Origin: Bryobacterales bacterium
Lineage (GTDB): Bacteria > Acidobacteriota > Terriglobia > Bryobacterales > Bryobacteraceae
Reading direction: 5' to 3'
DNA: 38,532 nt
Assembly: GCA_003166875.1 (NCBI GenBank)
Contig: PMUN01000076.1
Coordinates: forward strand, 8,711 to 47,242
In this document: piece after piece, positions 26,620-36,368 of the stretch
How positions within the stretch are numbered: the stretch's first letter is position 1
Layout of the letters: the number at the start of each line of letters is the position of its first letter
Program-made: the position numbers and the translations under genes
Notes under the pieces: generated by a model
What the model saw: the letters and a program-made list of their open reading frames with translations, nothing else
Told to the model about the DNA's origin: nothing
Database searches by the model: none

Positions 26620-27635
26620 GTTGCATGCCTCTTGCGGGCCGCCGTAGGCGCCGGTCCGGTGGATTCCCTCACCACAAACTCAGGATCGATCACAATCTCG
26701 TGTTCGGCCGGGGCCACTTCACCCGGCGGCGGAATCAGACAATTGCAGATGATGTGACCGATCCGCTCGCGTGGAATATGCAGCGTAGTAAGAGCTGGAT
26801 AACAAAACTCGGAGAGCTTCACGTTGTCAAAACCAGTCACCGACATATCCTGGGGCACACGAATCCCGCGCTCGCGCAGCTCCCGGAGCGCGCCCACGGC
26901 CATGACATCGTTGACGCAGATGATCGCGGTTGGCTGATATCCGGACGACAGCAGCGCGCGCGTAGCTTGCCTGCCCCCTTCCAGCGTGTCGGCGTCGGCG
27001 GCCGTCTTCACCTCCAGCGAGGAATTCCGCGCCACTGCGTCCAGCACGGCTTTCATCCGCTCGTTGATCGGTCCGAGCATGGCATGATGTCCGACAAAGC
27101 CCAGGCGGCGGTGTCCCATGTTGTGCAGATAATCCGTCACTTTATCGATGCCGCGCCGGTAGTTGACGCGGATGTTGGTGATATTCTGGCGGGGTTGTCC
27201 TACGTCGTAGAACACAACGGGAATGCGGCTTTCGGTGAGTTCCTTGATTAACGCGGGTTCCATCTCGGACACAATGGCAGCCAGACCCGCTACCCGCCGG
27301 CCGATCATCAAGCGGATGCTCGCGACCAGTTGCTCGGACCGGTAGTCGGTATTCGCCACCACCACTTCGTATCCGCGGGCGTGCGCATCCGACTCGATGG
27401 TTTTATAAATATCAAAGAAGAACGGATTCTCCATATTGGAAGCGATCACCCCCAAGGTGCGGCTCTTGCCGCCCGCTAAATTTCGCGCGTGGAGATTGGG
27501 ATGGTACTTCAGCTCCTCGATGGCCTTTTCGACGCGGGCACGAGTGGATGTCTTCACGACGTTCGCGTTGTTCAAGACGCGCGACACCGTGGCCGTAGAT
27601 ACCTTCGCCCGCCGGGCAACCTGTTCGAGGTTCAT
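26616..27635 (-). CDS. LacI-family transcriptional regulator of the locus
   Basis: The 339-residue protein has the LacI helix-turn-helix at the N-terminus (NLEQVARRAKVSTATVSRVL, residues 2-21) and hinge helix (HARNLAGGKSRTLGVI). A periplasmic-binding-protein-like effector domain follows, for example NMENPFFFDIYKTIESDAHA and QPTAIICVNDVMAVGALREL. It probably binds the palindromes catalogued here, including one 44 nt upstream of its own ATG, and releases them on binding a sugar. The effector is likely arabinose or an arabino-oligosaccharide, which is inference. The ATG at 27635 has no clear ribosome-binding site. It sits between GH127 and the symporter, central to the regulon. Confidence 0.93.
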   Translation of the reverse strand: MNLEQVARRAKVSTATVSRVLNNANVVKTSTRARVEKAIEELKYHPNLHARNLAGGKSRTLGVIASNMENPFFFDIYKTIESDAHARGYEVVVANTDYRSEQLVASIRLMIGRRVAGLAAIVSEMEPALIKELTESRIPVVFYDVGQPRQNITNIRVNYRRGIDKVTDYLHNMGHRRLGFVGHHAMLGPINERMKAVLDAVARNSSLEVKTAADADTLEGGRQATRALLSSGYQPTAIICVNDVMAVGALRELRERGIRVPQDMSVTGFDNVKLSEFCYPALTTLHIPRERIGHIICNCLIPPPGEVAPAEHEIVIDPEFVVRESTGPAPTAARKRHAT

Positions 27636-27678
27636 GGCAGAATTAGCTATTCTATCGTAAAGGAAGTGTGGATGAGAC

Positions 27679-27692
27679 TGTCAGCGCTTACA
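27679..27692. promoter_or_regulatory. LacI-family operator upstream of lacI (autoregulation)
   Basis: TGTCAGCGCTTACA differs from the best consensus at one position. It is 44 nt before the lacI ATG and overlaps a CTGACA hexamer that could be the -35 on the minus strand, with TACGAT or TAGAAT as possible -10 boxes. Confidence 0.7.
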
Positions 27693-27697
27693 GTTTC

Positions 27698-29686
27698 TTA
27701 CGATACCTGCCAGTACACCGAGTAACGTTTGTCAAAAATACTGTTGAGCGGCTGGAGCGTTACATCCTTGGCCTGATTGGCTGTGCGGAACGTGAGCGGC
27801 TTATCATCGCGCTTGATCCATGACGCGGGATCCGCGCCAGCGGCCCGGAAAGCTGGAACATCCATCGGATGCCGCCGCATCGGAGGCCCTTCAGGACCAA
27901 CGATCATTTCCTTGGTCAACCCCTCCGACCCCAGATCGCCCGCCAATACCAGCGGACCATACAGCACCGCCTGCAACTGAGGATCGTCCGGCATGGCTTG
28001 GATGTGCAGGCGCATGGGTAGATCCGTCTCCACACGATCGCCATTCTTCCAGGTCCGCGAAATCGCGAGATAGCTGCCGGGGCTGGCCGAAGCATCCAGC
28101 GCTTTGCCATTCACGCGTACTGATGCACTGGAACCGAGCCACTCGGGAATTCGCAGGCGCAGGGCCAATTGTACCGGCCGATCCACTTTCACCACCAGCG
28201 TGGTACGCTCGCTTTCCGGGAACTTCGTCTCCTGGCGCAAGCGGAAACCCTTCTCGGCGAAATTCAACTCCGAAGGGATGAACAGGTTCACGAATACTCC
28301 ATCCGCATCGTGCCAGTAAATGCTGTCATTCAGCTTGGAGTATTCTTCCACGCCCGTTCCGGTGCAGCACCAGAAGGATTGGTCTTCGGTGCCGAAGGTC
28401 TTCCAAGCACCCGGCGTGAGCGACAGATAGTATTGTGTTGCGCCGGTCTCGGGATGGATGGTCCCGAGGCGATGGTTGAACAGCGTGCGTTCGTAATAAT
28501 CGAAATAACGCGGGTCGGCAGTCCAGCTATAAAGATGACGCGTCAGTTTCATCATGTTGTACGCGCAGCAGCACTCAGCCGTGTCCACGCTACGTTTGAG
28601 CTCTGCTGCAAGCTGGCGAGGCTGCACTAGCCAACCTTCCCCATTGCTGGTTCCCCCGGTTACGTAGCAGCGCGCGCTAGTGACTTCGTACCAAAAGAAA
28701 TCGGCAACATCGTGGAAACGCAAATCGCCTGAGATTTCGTAGCGCCGTGCCGCACCGATGACTTGCGGGATGTGCGTGTTTACGTGCAGGCCGCGCAGCT
28801 CGTCGCGGCGCAGCGCCAGCGGATTGAAAAAACGTTTCTTGGTGAAGCGGTCGCCCGCCTTGGCCCAGCGATCCTCGCCGGTGGCGGCCGCAAGATTGTA
28901 CAGAACCTCGTTCATGCCGCCGTATTCTGTGTTCAAAATGTCCTGCATGTGCTCTTCGGTTTTGGATGCGGACCATTCGTCGGCCCAGCCCGACATCCCT
29001 TCCAGCACTTGAAGCGCCTGCTTGTTGCCGGCGAACTGGTACATGTCGAACATGCCGGCCATGATTTTGTGGATGGTGTAAAACGGCGCCCACACTTGCT
29101 TGCGGGCGTCCAGGCGGTCAAACCACTCTGTGGGAAACGCGCTCAAGTACCCACCTCCCCACTTCTGCTGAACCTTGGCGAGCTCGGCCACCATGTAGTC
29201 GCCTTTGGCTTTGATCTCCTGATCGCCCGTGGACGCGTACAGCAACGCAGCGGCCGACAGATAGTGACCCGTGAAGTGGCCGCGCAATTCGGCATCCCTT
29301 CCCGCACCGTTCTTCTCCCAGCCACCCAACGGCTGGGCCGAAGAGGGAAGTCCGGAGTTCACGCGAAAGTTGTGAAGCAGGCGGTCCGCCGGCAATCTTT
29401 GCATGTAACCCCGATTCCATTCCATTGCTTCTTGAAATGGCCCGGGCAGGAGCCGCACTTGGGTCATCGGGAAAGGCTGAACCTTGGCAGGCACGTCGCG
29501 GCGCGCGAACTCGATGGTCGCCTGGAACGGCGGAACCTCGGGCGTTGTTCCGTGACGTTGTTCATTGGCTGGCGGCGGTGTCGCAGGAGCAGGAGCCGGA
29601 GTCTGCTGTGCAAGCAAAGGGCTCGCGGCGAAAGCTGCTGCGAAACTTCGACGGCTAAGCGCCCCGCTGTTCTTCGGTTCATTCAT
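27698..29686 (-). CDS. GH127-type (DUF1680) beta-L-arabinofuranosidase, Tat-exported
   Basis: The 662-residue product has a twin-arginine-type signal (LSRRSFAAAFAASPLLAQQ) and a Pro-rich linker (to about residue 50), then an (alpha/alpha)6-barrel region: PGPFQEAMEWNRGYMQRLPA, WAPFYTIHKIMAGMFDMYQF. The zinc/thiolate site of the family is present as AECCC (E371, C372-C374) and WCCTG (C440-C441), the latter supplying the Cys nucleophile in characterised members. The C-terminal third is beta-sandwich (LALRLRIPEWLGSSASVRVN). It begins 4 nt after the other GH127 gene but is distant from it in sequence, so the two probably act on different linkages. Prediction: release of beta-L-arabinofuranose from plant glycans or hydroxyproline-linked chains. 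Confidence 0.88.
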   Translation of the reverse strand: MNEPKNSGALSRRSFAAAFAASPLLAQQTPAPAPATPPPANEQRHGTTPEVPPFQATIEFARRDVPAKVQPFPMTQVRLLPGPFQEAMEWNRGYMQRLPADRLLHNFRVNSGLPSSAQPLGGWEKNGAGRDAELRGHFTGHYLSAAALLYASTGDQEIKAKGDYMVAELAKVQQKWGGGYLSAFPTEWFDRLDARKQVWAPFYTIHKIMAGMFDMYQFAGNKQALQVLEGMSGWADEWSASKTEEHMQDILNTEYGGMNEVLYNLAAATGEDRWAKAGDRFTKKRFFNPLALRRDELRGLHVNTHIPQVIGAARRYEISGDLRFHDVADFFWYEVTSARCYVTGGTSNGEGWLVQPRQLAAELKRSVDTAECCCAYNMMKLTRHLYSWTADPRYFDYYERTLFNHRLGTIHPETGATQYYLSLTPGAWKTFGTEDQSFWCCTGTGVEEYSKLNDSIYWHDADGVFVNLFIPSELNFAEKGFRLRQETKFPESERTTLVVKVDRPVQLALRLRIPEWLGSSASVRVNGKALDASASPGSYLAISRTWKNGDRVETDLPMRLHIQAMPDDPQLQAVLYGPLVLAGDLGSEGLTKEMIVGPEGPPMRRHPMDVPAFRAAGADPASWIKRDDKPLTFRTANQAKDVTLQPLNSIFDKRYSVYWQVS

Positions 29687-29690
29687 GACT

Positions 29691-32123
29691 CTATTTCACC
29701 TTCCATTTTTGAATGCCGGCCGACCAGTTTGGCTGCATGGTTACTTCCAGGCGCAGACCTGTGGTGGCGACGGGCTGGAACGTAATCGTGTTGTAGACGT
29801 CCCTGGCAACGCCGTAAGGATTGAGTGCGGCCACCGGCTTCCAGGCATCTCCGTCTTTGTATAACAGACGCCACGAAGCGGGAACGCGGACCTCACCGCG
29901 GCCAGTGTCGTCGAACCAATAGAGCTGGCACTGGGAGACCGTGGCCGGCTTTTCGAAAGCGTATTCCACCCATTCGGCCGTGCCTTTGGTGGGCCACCAG
30001 TCGAAGTAGGACGATGAATCATTCGACGAAGCTGGTTCCTCGCCGTCGTTAATCGTCCGCGGACTCCTGCGCCTGGCGCCCGACACCGTCACCTGCGCCG
30101 TGGTGGCAAGGGTTGGGTACGGGGCCGGTTTCGCAAAGCCCTCGGTCTCTGGGAACCACACCATCATTTGTCCGCGACCGCGATTCGCCCAGGCGTAATA
30201 GGGGATCGCGGTGAACTCCTGCTCGGTCTTGGTGACCTTTCCTTGCGCATCGTAAGCCAACGCGATCGCCCGGCCTTTTACCACGGTGACCCCGCGCAGT
30301 AGATCGGGTTTGAACTCGGCCAGCAAACGTTCGCTACGTGGCAGCATCAAATTCCGGACCTGTCCTTTGGGATTATCAGGCCACTCCGCAGCGTAAACGA
30401 TGGGACCTCGTTCCAGCGCGACGCGTCCGCGGTCCGCCGCAACGTGATCGTTCGCGATGACGCGCCGGATCGGCATCGGCAGGCTGAGCTGGATGACGTC
30501 GCCTTGCTTCCAGTTGCGAGTGAGCGCGACGTAGCCTTTGTCGAGCTGAATAGGCACCGTTTTGCCGTTGACCTTCAGAACCGCCGCATCCGGGGACTCG
30601 GACTCGAAACGATAAAGGTCGCTCGCCACCGGTTCGTTGCGGGCCCAGCCGGGAATTCTCACATGGATCGTCATCGGAGCCGTCGCGTCCGGATTCACGG
30701 TCATCTTTACCGTACCGTCCCACGGGTAGCGGGTTTCCTCGGTCATCTTCACGGTTCTACCGTTGTCGAGTTTGATTTCGGCTGTGTTGGCAACGTACAG
30801 ATTCACCCACACCGAATCGCCGCGCTGCGCGTAAATGTAGCCGGGCACCGATGCCATGAAGCGCGTGATGTTCCCAGGACAGCAGGCCACGCCGAACCAC
30901 GGGCTGCGCTGGTCCTTGCCCGCAAATCCAGTCGCCTCCAATGGGTTTTGATAAAAGAATGTCGTGCCGTCTAGCGAGACGCCCGAGATCAGGCCATTGT
31001 AGAGCGTTCGCTCCATCACGTCGATGTATTTTGCATCGGCGTGGAGCAGGAACAAACGGTGGTTCCAATAATCGTTGCCTACGGCCGCGCAGGTTTCGTT
31101 GTAGGCAGTGAGATTGGGCAGCTCGTAGTCAGCGCCAAACGCTTCGCCCGCGCCGCGAGCCCCGATCCCTCCGGTGATATGCAGCTTCCGACCCGCCACG
31201 TTCTCCCATATCTTGTCGAGTGCTTGCACATAGGCGGTGTCGCCGGTGAGCGCGGCCACGTCCGCCATTCCCGAGTACATGTATGTGGCGCGCACCGCGT
31301 GCCCGCCGGTCACTGCTTCGGTCTGGTCAACGACTCTCTGCTGTGCCTCGACGTAAGGATTTCCGGCGCCTTTTTCGCTACTCTGGGGACCACGCGAATC
31401 CAACATAAACTTGGCGAGGTTGAGATAACGCGGATCGCCGGTAACGCGGTACAGCTTGGCGAGTCCCATTTCGACGATCTGATGGCCGGGCCAGATTTCC
31501 TGCTTCCCGGGGCCGAAGGTGCGGTCCAGCAGATCCGCAGTGCGGAGGGCGATGTCCAAAAGTGTTCTCTTGCCGGTGGCTTGATAGTGCGCCACGGCCG
31601 CTTCATAGAGATGGCCCAGGTCGTACAACTCGTGGCTGTCCACTCCTTCAAGAATCCAGCGCTGATTGCCGGACCAAGGATGTGGATGCGCCGGATCGAT
31701 GGTGCGTGCAGTGTAGAGATAGCCGTCCTTTTCCTGCGCCGCGCCGATCTTCGCGATCAGGTCGTCGATATACGCTTCAAGCTGTGGATCGGGATGAACA
31801 CTGAGGGTGTAGGAAGCGCCCTCGATTACTTTGTAGACATCGGTGTCGTCGAAAGGGTAGGGCGGATACTTGTGGTTCTCGAATGGTTCGCCCCGAAGCG
31901 CTTTCGCGGCGCGGATAAAATTGTCGACGCGTCCAGTCTCTTCATCCTTTTTGAAGGCGAACGGAATGGTCACCGTGCGATTAATCTCGATGCGCGGCGC
32001 CCAGAATTCGTCGTTCACATGGACCGCCGTGAAGGGGACTGGTTTTACCGGGTAGTCGCGGTTCTGGGCCCACACTCCCTGGCCAACGAACAGCCATGCT
32101 GTCGCTACTGTAACCGCTTTCAT
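29691..32123 (-). CDS. GH127 beta-L-arabinofuranosidase (HypBA1-like) with C-terminal discoidin-like domain
   Basis: ATG 32123 has AGGAA 4 nt upstream. A signal peptide (VTVATAWLFVGQGVWAQ) precedes an 810-residue protein. The barrel carries GGIGARGAGEAFGADYELPN and YNETCAAVGNDYW (E343, C345) with VACCPGN (C414, C415), corresponding to the Zn ligands and Cys nucleophile of the characterised Bifidobacterium enzyme HypBA1 (E338, C340, C417, C418, from memory). Residues about 680-810 (EWVEYAFEKPATVSQCQLYW, then a beta-rich end) form an F5/8-type C / CBM32-like module, probably sugar-binding. HypBA1 removes beta-1,2-linked L-arabinofuranose from hydroxyproline-bound arabinans, so similar activity outside the cytoplasm is expected. 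It lies downstream of the S9 peptidase on the same strand. Confidence 0.92.
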   Translation of the reverse strand: MKAVTVATAWLFVGQGVWAQNRDYPVKPVPFTAVHVNDEFWAPRIEINRTVTIPFAFKKDEETGRVDNFIRAAKALRGEPFENHKYPPYPFDDTDVYKVIEGASYTLSVHPDPQLEAYIDDLIAKIGAAQEKDGYLYTARTIDPAHPHPWSGNQRWILEGVDSHELYDLGHLYEAAVAHYQATGKRTLLDIALRTADLLDRTFGPGKQEIWPGHQIVEMGLAKLYRVTGDPRYLNLAKFMLDSRGPQSSEKGAGNPYVEAQQRVVDQTEAVTGGHAVRATYMYSGMADVAALTGDTAYVQALDKIWENVAGRKLHITGGIGARGAGEAFGADYELPNLTAYNETCAAVGNDYWNHRLFLLHADAKYIDVMERTLYNGLISGVSLDGTTFFYQNPLEATGFAGKDQRSPWFGVACCPGNITRFMASVPGYIYAQRGDSVWVNLYVANTAEIKLDNGRTVKMTEETRYPWDGTVKMTVNPDATAPMTIHVRIPGWARNEPVASDLYRFESESPDAAVLKVNGKTVPIQLDKGYVALTRNWKQGDVIQLSLPMPIRRVIANDHVAADRGRVALERGPIVYAAEWPDNPKGQVRNLMLPRSERLLAEFKPDLLRGVTVVKGRAIALAYDAQGKVTKTEQEFTAIPYYAWANRGRGQMMVWFPETEGFAKPAPYPTLATTAQVTVSGARRRSPRTINDGEEPASSNDSSSYFDWWPTKGTAEWVEYAFEKPATVSQCQLYWFDDTGRGEVRVPASWRLLYKDGDAWKPVAALNPYGVARDVYNTITFQPVATTGLRLEVTMQPNWSAGIQKWKVK

Positions 32124-32146
32124 AAATTCCTATTGTAGTCTGCCGC

Positions 32147-32197
32147 GTAGGGTAAGCCTCCGCTTGCCCGTTCGGACAAGCCGGAGGCTTGTCCTAC
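32147..32197. repeat. Long imperfect hairpin between S9 peptidase and GH127 genes
   Basis: Arms 32147-32169 and 32174-32197 (about 23 nt, cores AAGCCTCC and GGAGGCTT) pair with few mismatches around a GTTC loop. It lies 2 nt after the peptidase stop on the minus strand. It may be a processing or attenuating hairpin or a dispersed repeat; no T-tract follows. Confidence 0.65.
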
Positions 32198-32198
32198 G

Positions 32199-34520
32199 TC
32201 AAAAGAACGATGCCGCTTCGTCAATTTCGATCGGTTCATTGGCAAGCAACGAAGCTACCAGCTCCGCGATCTTGGAATCCCGGTTCCAATCCGGCGGCTC
32301 AACTCCCAACAGGTGGTGGACGAAGAAATCATATCGCTTGCGGTCTCCGTAGGGTCCACCGTTGCCATGATTCGCCCCGGGGATCACAAGCAGATCGAAT
32401 GTCTTCTTGTTCTTGATGAGGGCGTTGACTACCTGCATGGTAGACGAGGGATCTACATTGGTGTCCATCTCGCCGACAAGCAGCAGCAAGTTGCCTTGCA
32501 GCCGGTAGGCATTCTCGGTATTCGAGCACGCGATGTACTCGGGCCCGAGAGGCCATCCCATCCACTGCTCATTCCACCAGATTTTATCCATGCGATTGTC
32601 GTGACAACCGCAGGACGCGACGCCCGCTTTGTAAAACTCGGGATGAAACAACAAGCCACCCAGAGCGCTCTGCCCGCCTGCGGACGTACCGTAGATGCCC
32701 ACGCGACTGATGTCGTACCAGGGGTATTTGGCTGCCACCGCCTGGTGCCAGAGAATTCGATCGGGGAAACCTGCATCAGCCAGGTCCTTCCACGCCACGT
32801 CGTGGAACGCCTTAGATCGGTTCGAGGTGCCCATGCCGTCGATCTGAACGACGATGAAGCCCAGCTCTGCCAGGGATTGCATTTGGCTATAAGCGCTGAA
32901 GGACTTGGGAACAAAAGAATCCTGCGGGCCGGCGTAGATGTTTTCAATCACCGGATATTTCTTGGAAGGATCGAAGTTGGACGGCTTTACGATCACACCC
33001 CAGATGGCGGTCTTGCCGTCGCGGCCGGCCGCGGTGAAGACTTCAGGCGCACGCCAGCCGGTTTTCGGCAGCCCTTCGATATCTCCACGCTCGATTTCCG
33101 TAACCGCCTCTGGATCATCCAACCTGTGCAGTTCGGATACAGGCGCCGTATCCACGCGCGACCAGGTGTCGACGAAATACTTGCCGTCCTCTGAAAAAGC
33201 TGCTGTGTGATTGCCATCGCCAGGCGTCAGCAGCGTGAGGCCGGAACCATCGAAGTTAATGCGGTAGTAGCTGACGAAATAAGGATCCTTGCCCGCATAC
33301 ATGCCGCTCGCGTGAAACCAGATTTGCCGTTTCTCGTCATCGACATGATCCACGCCGCGGACCACCCAATTGCCTTTCGTGATCTGGTTCTTTACTTTGC
33401 CGGCCGCGCCATCGTACAAGTAAAGGTGATTCCATCCGTCGCGCTCGGACATCCACACGATTTCCTTGCCGTCGGCGGCATCGTGCCGATATTTCTTGCC
33501 GGAATAACAGAAGAACGTCTTGGATTCCTCATTGATGATCGCGCGTGCTTTTCCGGTAGCGGCGTCCACTTCGATGACGCGGTAAGCCTGGTGTCCGCGT
33601 TGGTTGTACTCGAACGTAAACGCGCGGCTGTCCTTCCACCAAACGGGTGGCGAGAGTTCGTAAGGATTCGGAAACAGGCCGTTGTCGATTGCGATCTGCT
33701 TCTTTTCGTCGACCAGAAAAAGCATAGGTTGCTCGAGATCCAGAACATCGCCGGGTTTCGCGTACTCGATGGTTGCGTATTTCGGTTGCAACTGATCGGC
33801 CGGCGAGGATTCGACGTAGTGCACTTCGCGGCGATATCCGGGACGCACACGATAGGCCACCAGCTTCTTGGAATCGGGCGACCACGCGACGGAGATCGAC
33901 GCATAGTAGTTGTCTTCCGAACCATCCAAGCTCAGCATCGTGCCTTCCGTCTTACCCTTGGGCCGGACATAGATGTTGAAGTTTTTGATCAGGGCTTCCG
34001 AGTTCCCATCTGGTGAAGCCACTGGGCGATTCTCTTCCTGCACCACTTGCGCCCGATTCCGAAAAGGCTCACCCGCGCGGCGTCCCAGCGTGCCAGCTTT
34101 TTCGCAAGCGTATTCCGCAAGCGAGCACTTCCACCTGAATTCAGCCGCTACGACTTCGATGAAATGCTCGTGATCCACGAATCTGATGGTGGAAAAGGGC
34201 AGCGTGACGGAGGTGAAGCTGGCTCCGGCAGCTTTGGAAAGCGACGCCGCTAGTTTCTCATGGTCGAAGGCGGGAGATTTCGCGTTGGTACCCGCATCCA
34301 CCATCACAAAGGCGTGCCCGCCTGGCACGGACTTCCGGTACCAAAACCGGTTGCCCTCCAACCAAGTCGTTTTCTCGGGGATGTTCAGCGCTGCCGCCTC
34401 ATACTTGGCTCGAAGCCCGGCCGCGCGTTGGTAATCGGCCAGCGTTCCTTGCGCGTGGGTGTCTCGCGGCAGGGATAAAGTGAGGACCACTGTTGTCAAA
34501 AGCAGTAGCGTGTAATTCAT
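32199..34520 (-). CDS. Prolyl oligopeptidase family S9, DPP-IV-like exported peptidase
   Basis: ATG 34520 has a full AAAGGAGG 6 nt upstream and starts a signal peptide ([22 protein letters not shown]), which decides this start over a frame reaching 34562. The product is 773 residues. Residues about 50-500 are a DPP-IV-type N-terminal beta-propeller ([39 protein letters not shown]). The C-terminal alpha/beta-hydrolase has the catalytic triad: S613 in GTSAGG, D686 in EMDTNV, H718 in GANHGNGG. Family members remove X-Pro or X-Ala dipeptides or otherwise cleave after proline. It lies between GH39 and GH127 genes in the same run, which suggests action on a glycoprotein such as a proline/hydroxyproline-rich protein. 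Its actual substrate is unknown. Confidence 0.9.
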   Translation of the reverse strand: MNYTLLLLTTVVLTLSLPRDTHAQGTLADYQRAAGLRAKYEAAALNIPEKTTWLEGNRFWYRKSVPGGHAFVMVDAGTNAKSPAFDHEKLAASLSKAAGASFTSVTLPFSTIRFVDHEHFIEVVAAEFRWKCSLAEYACEKAGTLGRRAGEPFRNRAQVVQEENRPVASPDGNSEALIKNFNIYVRPKGKTEGTMLSLDGSEDNYYASISVAWSPDSKKLVAYRVRPGYRREVHYVESSPADQLQPKYATIEYAKPGDVLDLEQPMLFLVDEKKQIAIDNGLFPNPYELSPPVWWKDSRAFTFEYNQRGHQAYRVIEVDAATGKARAIINEESKTFFCYSGKKYRHDAADGKEIVWMSERDGWNHLYLYDGAAGKVKNQITKGNWVVRGVDHVDDEKRQIWFHASGMYAGKDPYFVSYYRINFDGSGLTLLTPGDGNHTAAFSEDGKYFVDTWSRVDTAPVSELHRLDDPEAVTEIERGDIEGLPKTGWRAPEVFTAAGRDGKTAIWGVIVKPSNFDPSKKYPVIENIYAGPQDSFVPKSFSAYSQMQSLAELGFIVVQIDGMGTSNRSKAFHDVAWKDLADAGFPDRILWHQAVAAKYPWYDISRVGIYGTSAGGQSALGGLLFHPEFYKAGVASCGCHDNRMDKIWWNEQWMGWPLGPEYIACSNTENAYRLQGNLLLLVGEMDTNVDPSSTMQVVNALIKNKKTFDLLVIPGANHGNGGPYGDRKRYDFFVHHLLGVEPPDWNRDSKIAELVASLLANEPIEIDEAASFF

Positions 34521-34569
34521 GCAGCCTCCTTTATGTCCCCTTGCTGACGCGCGGGGCTCCAAATAGCGA

Positions 34570-36276
34570 TCACCACTCCAGTTCCAGCAAGGATACAGCT
34601 TCCCGCGGCAATTCGAAATTGATGTCGACGGCTCCGCCGGTGCTGCGCAACCAACTCGGTGATTCGAGCAGCGTCAACTGGCCGGCAGCTTCCAGTTCCG
34701 CGTATTGCTTGGGCGTTGGCATTTGGGGCGACCCCATTCGCTTCCAGGTTGTGAATGCATTGCTGTGGCCGCTGTCGATGCGATAGTGACGGAGCAGCAC
34801 AGGCGTCGTTCCCACAGGCAACCCTGCAACGTGGAGCTTCACGGAAGACGGTGGGGCTTCGACGTCATCATCGTGGTAATTCCAAACCAACACCGCGGCA
34901 CGGGATTGCGCCTTGCTCGCAAGAGCGTTGATATCCGGCTCTGATCTAACCCCTGCCTCTAAGACACGCCCGGTATTCACGGCTCCATCACTCGATGCTT
35001 CCACGCGTTCTCCCGTCATCAGGCCGAGCATCCGGAACAAATTCATCACCGGCTTCGAGACACCATTGGTCGCGAGCGTTCGGAAGCCTTCGAACCAAGG
35101 CTGATCTTCAAATTCGAAGGCCCAGGTGACAGTTCCGGCCAAGCGCACCTTGTGGAGCGCGGCGAGTTCGAGCGTGTGGTGGAACATCGCCGCCGTGTAG
35201 CTCGAATACAGAGGCCCGTTGCGATAGGCATTTTGCGGATTGGTTTTGGCCGAGCAGGCGGCGCAGCCCTCGGGATCGGACTCGCCGATAATGATTGGTT
35301 TGTCTCGCAACTCAGGGAAACTAGCGACGATCTCAAAACCACTCGAAATATTTCGGGCCTGACTGCGAATGCCCATCTCAACGTACCCATCCAGCATGCG
35401 CGGATTGCCTTTGGCGTGAAACCCGACGTAATCGAGAGGCGATCCCGTCTTTCCGGTCGCTAGATTCTTTCCGTGCAGCGCGTGTTCCAGAAAACCGCGC
35501 AGGAAATTGGCCGCCTGCGGAGATGCCGGCCCAGTGCAATGCGGTCCGCCGATGCGCGCCGTGGGTAGGGCGCGCTTCACGGCGTCGGCGGCGAAGTCAT
35601 AAAGCTTGTAATATTCCTGGGGAGTTCCTTGCCAGTAACCGATGTCCGGCTCGTTCCACACTTCCCAATACCAGCTCTCTACTTCCCGCGCGCCATATCG
35701 TTCCGCGCAATGACGCGCCCATTGATAAACCAGCTCCGCCCAGGCGTGATAATCTTTCGGCGGGTAGGCCCAGCCACTCCACAACGAGCCGACGGGGAAG
35801 GTGTGCCGGTAAGGCTGGGGATGCGTGGACAATGCCTCCGGCATGAAACCAATCTCCACCAGCGGCTTCACGCCGGTTTGCTGATAGGAGTCAAAGATCC
35901 GGTCAAGTATGCTCCAGTCATAGACAGGATGCCCGGCGGCATCTTCGGTATATGCATTGGTAGATCCCCACTTCAAGGAGGCTGCGCCATCGCCGGATGT
36001 AAGCAAATTGTGAGTGCGGATGTAAACGGGCGAAGGGCTGGCCGCTGACAGCGCTCGGAGTAGCTTGCGGCCGTTCTTCGCATAGGTATAGTTTGGCTCG
36101 TCGTAGCCGAAGAAGGTCCAGGCTGGGTTCCATGTCCCGCGCGAGACCGCCAGGTCGACAACAATCGAAACCGGTTGCTGCCCGAACAGAGACACTCCCC
36201 CGGCGAGCAAAGCTACGAGATAGGTCGTCGTGAGCAAGCGCTTACAAATTCTCTCTGATGTGATGGTTCCTGTCAA
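34570..36276 (-). CDS. GH39-like exported glycoside hydrolase
   Basis: The mature region begins after a signal peptide ([20 protein letters not shown]). The clan GH-A barrel has [28 protein letters not shown] with the acid/base Glu (codon 35650-35652) and [10 protein letters not shown] with the nucleophile Glu (codon 35281-35283), as in GH39 beta-xylosidases and related enzymes. The start is ambiguous: GTG 36300, TTG 36276 (AGGGG 4 nt upstream) and TTG 36237 are all in frame, and a TTGACA promoter element sits at 36271-36276. A LacI-type operator overlaps the signal-peptide codons. GH39 includes beta-xylosidase, alpha-L-iduronidase and arabinose-releasing enzymes, so specificity is open. It is first in the minus-strand run through the S9 and GH127 genes. 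Confidence 0.83.
   Translation of the reverse strand: MTGTITSERICKRLLTTTYLVALLAGGVSLFGQQPVSIVVDLAVSRGTWNPAWTFFGYDEPNYTYAKNGRKLLRALSAASPSPVYIRTHNLLTSGDGAASLKWGSTNAYTEDAAGHPVYDWSILDRIFDSYQQTGVKPLVEIGFMPEALSTHPQPYRHTFPVGSLWSGWAYPPKDYHAWAELVYQWARHCAERYGAREVESWYWEVWNEPDIGYWQGTPQEYYKLYDFAADAVKRALPTARIGGPHCTGPASPQAANFLRGFLEHALHGKNLATGKTGSPLDYVGFHAKGNPRMLDGYVEMGIRSQARNISSGFEIVASFPELRDKPIIIGESDPEGCAACSAKTNPQNAYRNGPLYSSYTAAMFHHTLELAALHKVRLAGTVTWAFEFEDQPWFEGFRTLATNGVSKPVMNLFRMLGLMTGERVEASSDGAVNTGRVLEAGVRSEPDINALASKAQSRAAVLVWNYHDDDVEAPPSSVKLHVAGLPVGTTPVLLRHYRIDSGHSNAFTTWKRMGSPQMPTPKQYAELEAAGQLTLLESPSWLRSTGGAVDINFELPREAVSLLELEW
36233..36246 (-). promoter_or_regulatory. LacI-family operator at the GH39 start
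   Basis: AGCAAGCGCTTACA has a palindromic core AAGCGCTT and matches 12 of 14 consensus positions. It lies at the predicted GH39 transcription start. Its centre is 88 bp from the site at 36321-36334. Confidence 0.65.
36248..36276 (-). promoter_or_regulatory. Candidate GH39 promoter
   Basis: On the minus strand, consensus TTGACA (36271-36276), a 17-nt spacer and GAGAAT (36248-36253, 4 of 6). If used, transcription starts about 36241, inside the operator, and favours a downstream translation start. Confidence 0.5.
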
Positions 36277-36320
36277 TGGGCCCCTGGAAAACTGCTGCAC
36301 GCTCTGCTACGCTAGAACAC

Positions 36321-36334
36321 TGTAAGCGATTACT
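36321..36334 (+). promoter_or_regulatory. LacI-family operator upstream of the FAD oxidase
   Basis: TGTAAGCGATTACT is nearly the reverse complement of the GH31 and symporter sites. It lies 35 nt before the FAD oxidase ATG, next to a possible -35 TTGCAC (36335-36340), and is also upstream of GH39 on the opposite strand. This ties the oxidase-lyase pair to the arabinose regulator. Confidence 0.7.
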
Positions 36335-36368
36335 TTGCACCTCTCTTCAAGTTTCGTACCTTAAATTC

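Noticed and set aside
32109-32122. Operator-like TGTAACCGCTTTCA at the GH127 start codon
   Set aside because: It matches 12 of 14 positions but is less symmetric than the others, overlaps the ATG and signal-peptide codons, and has no promoter nearby. It may be chance.
31041-32138. A 365-codon plus-strand frame opposite the HypBA1-like GH127
   Set aside because: Antisense shadow; the GH127 zinc and Cys motifs are on the minus strand.
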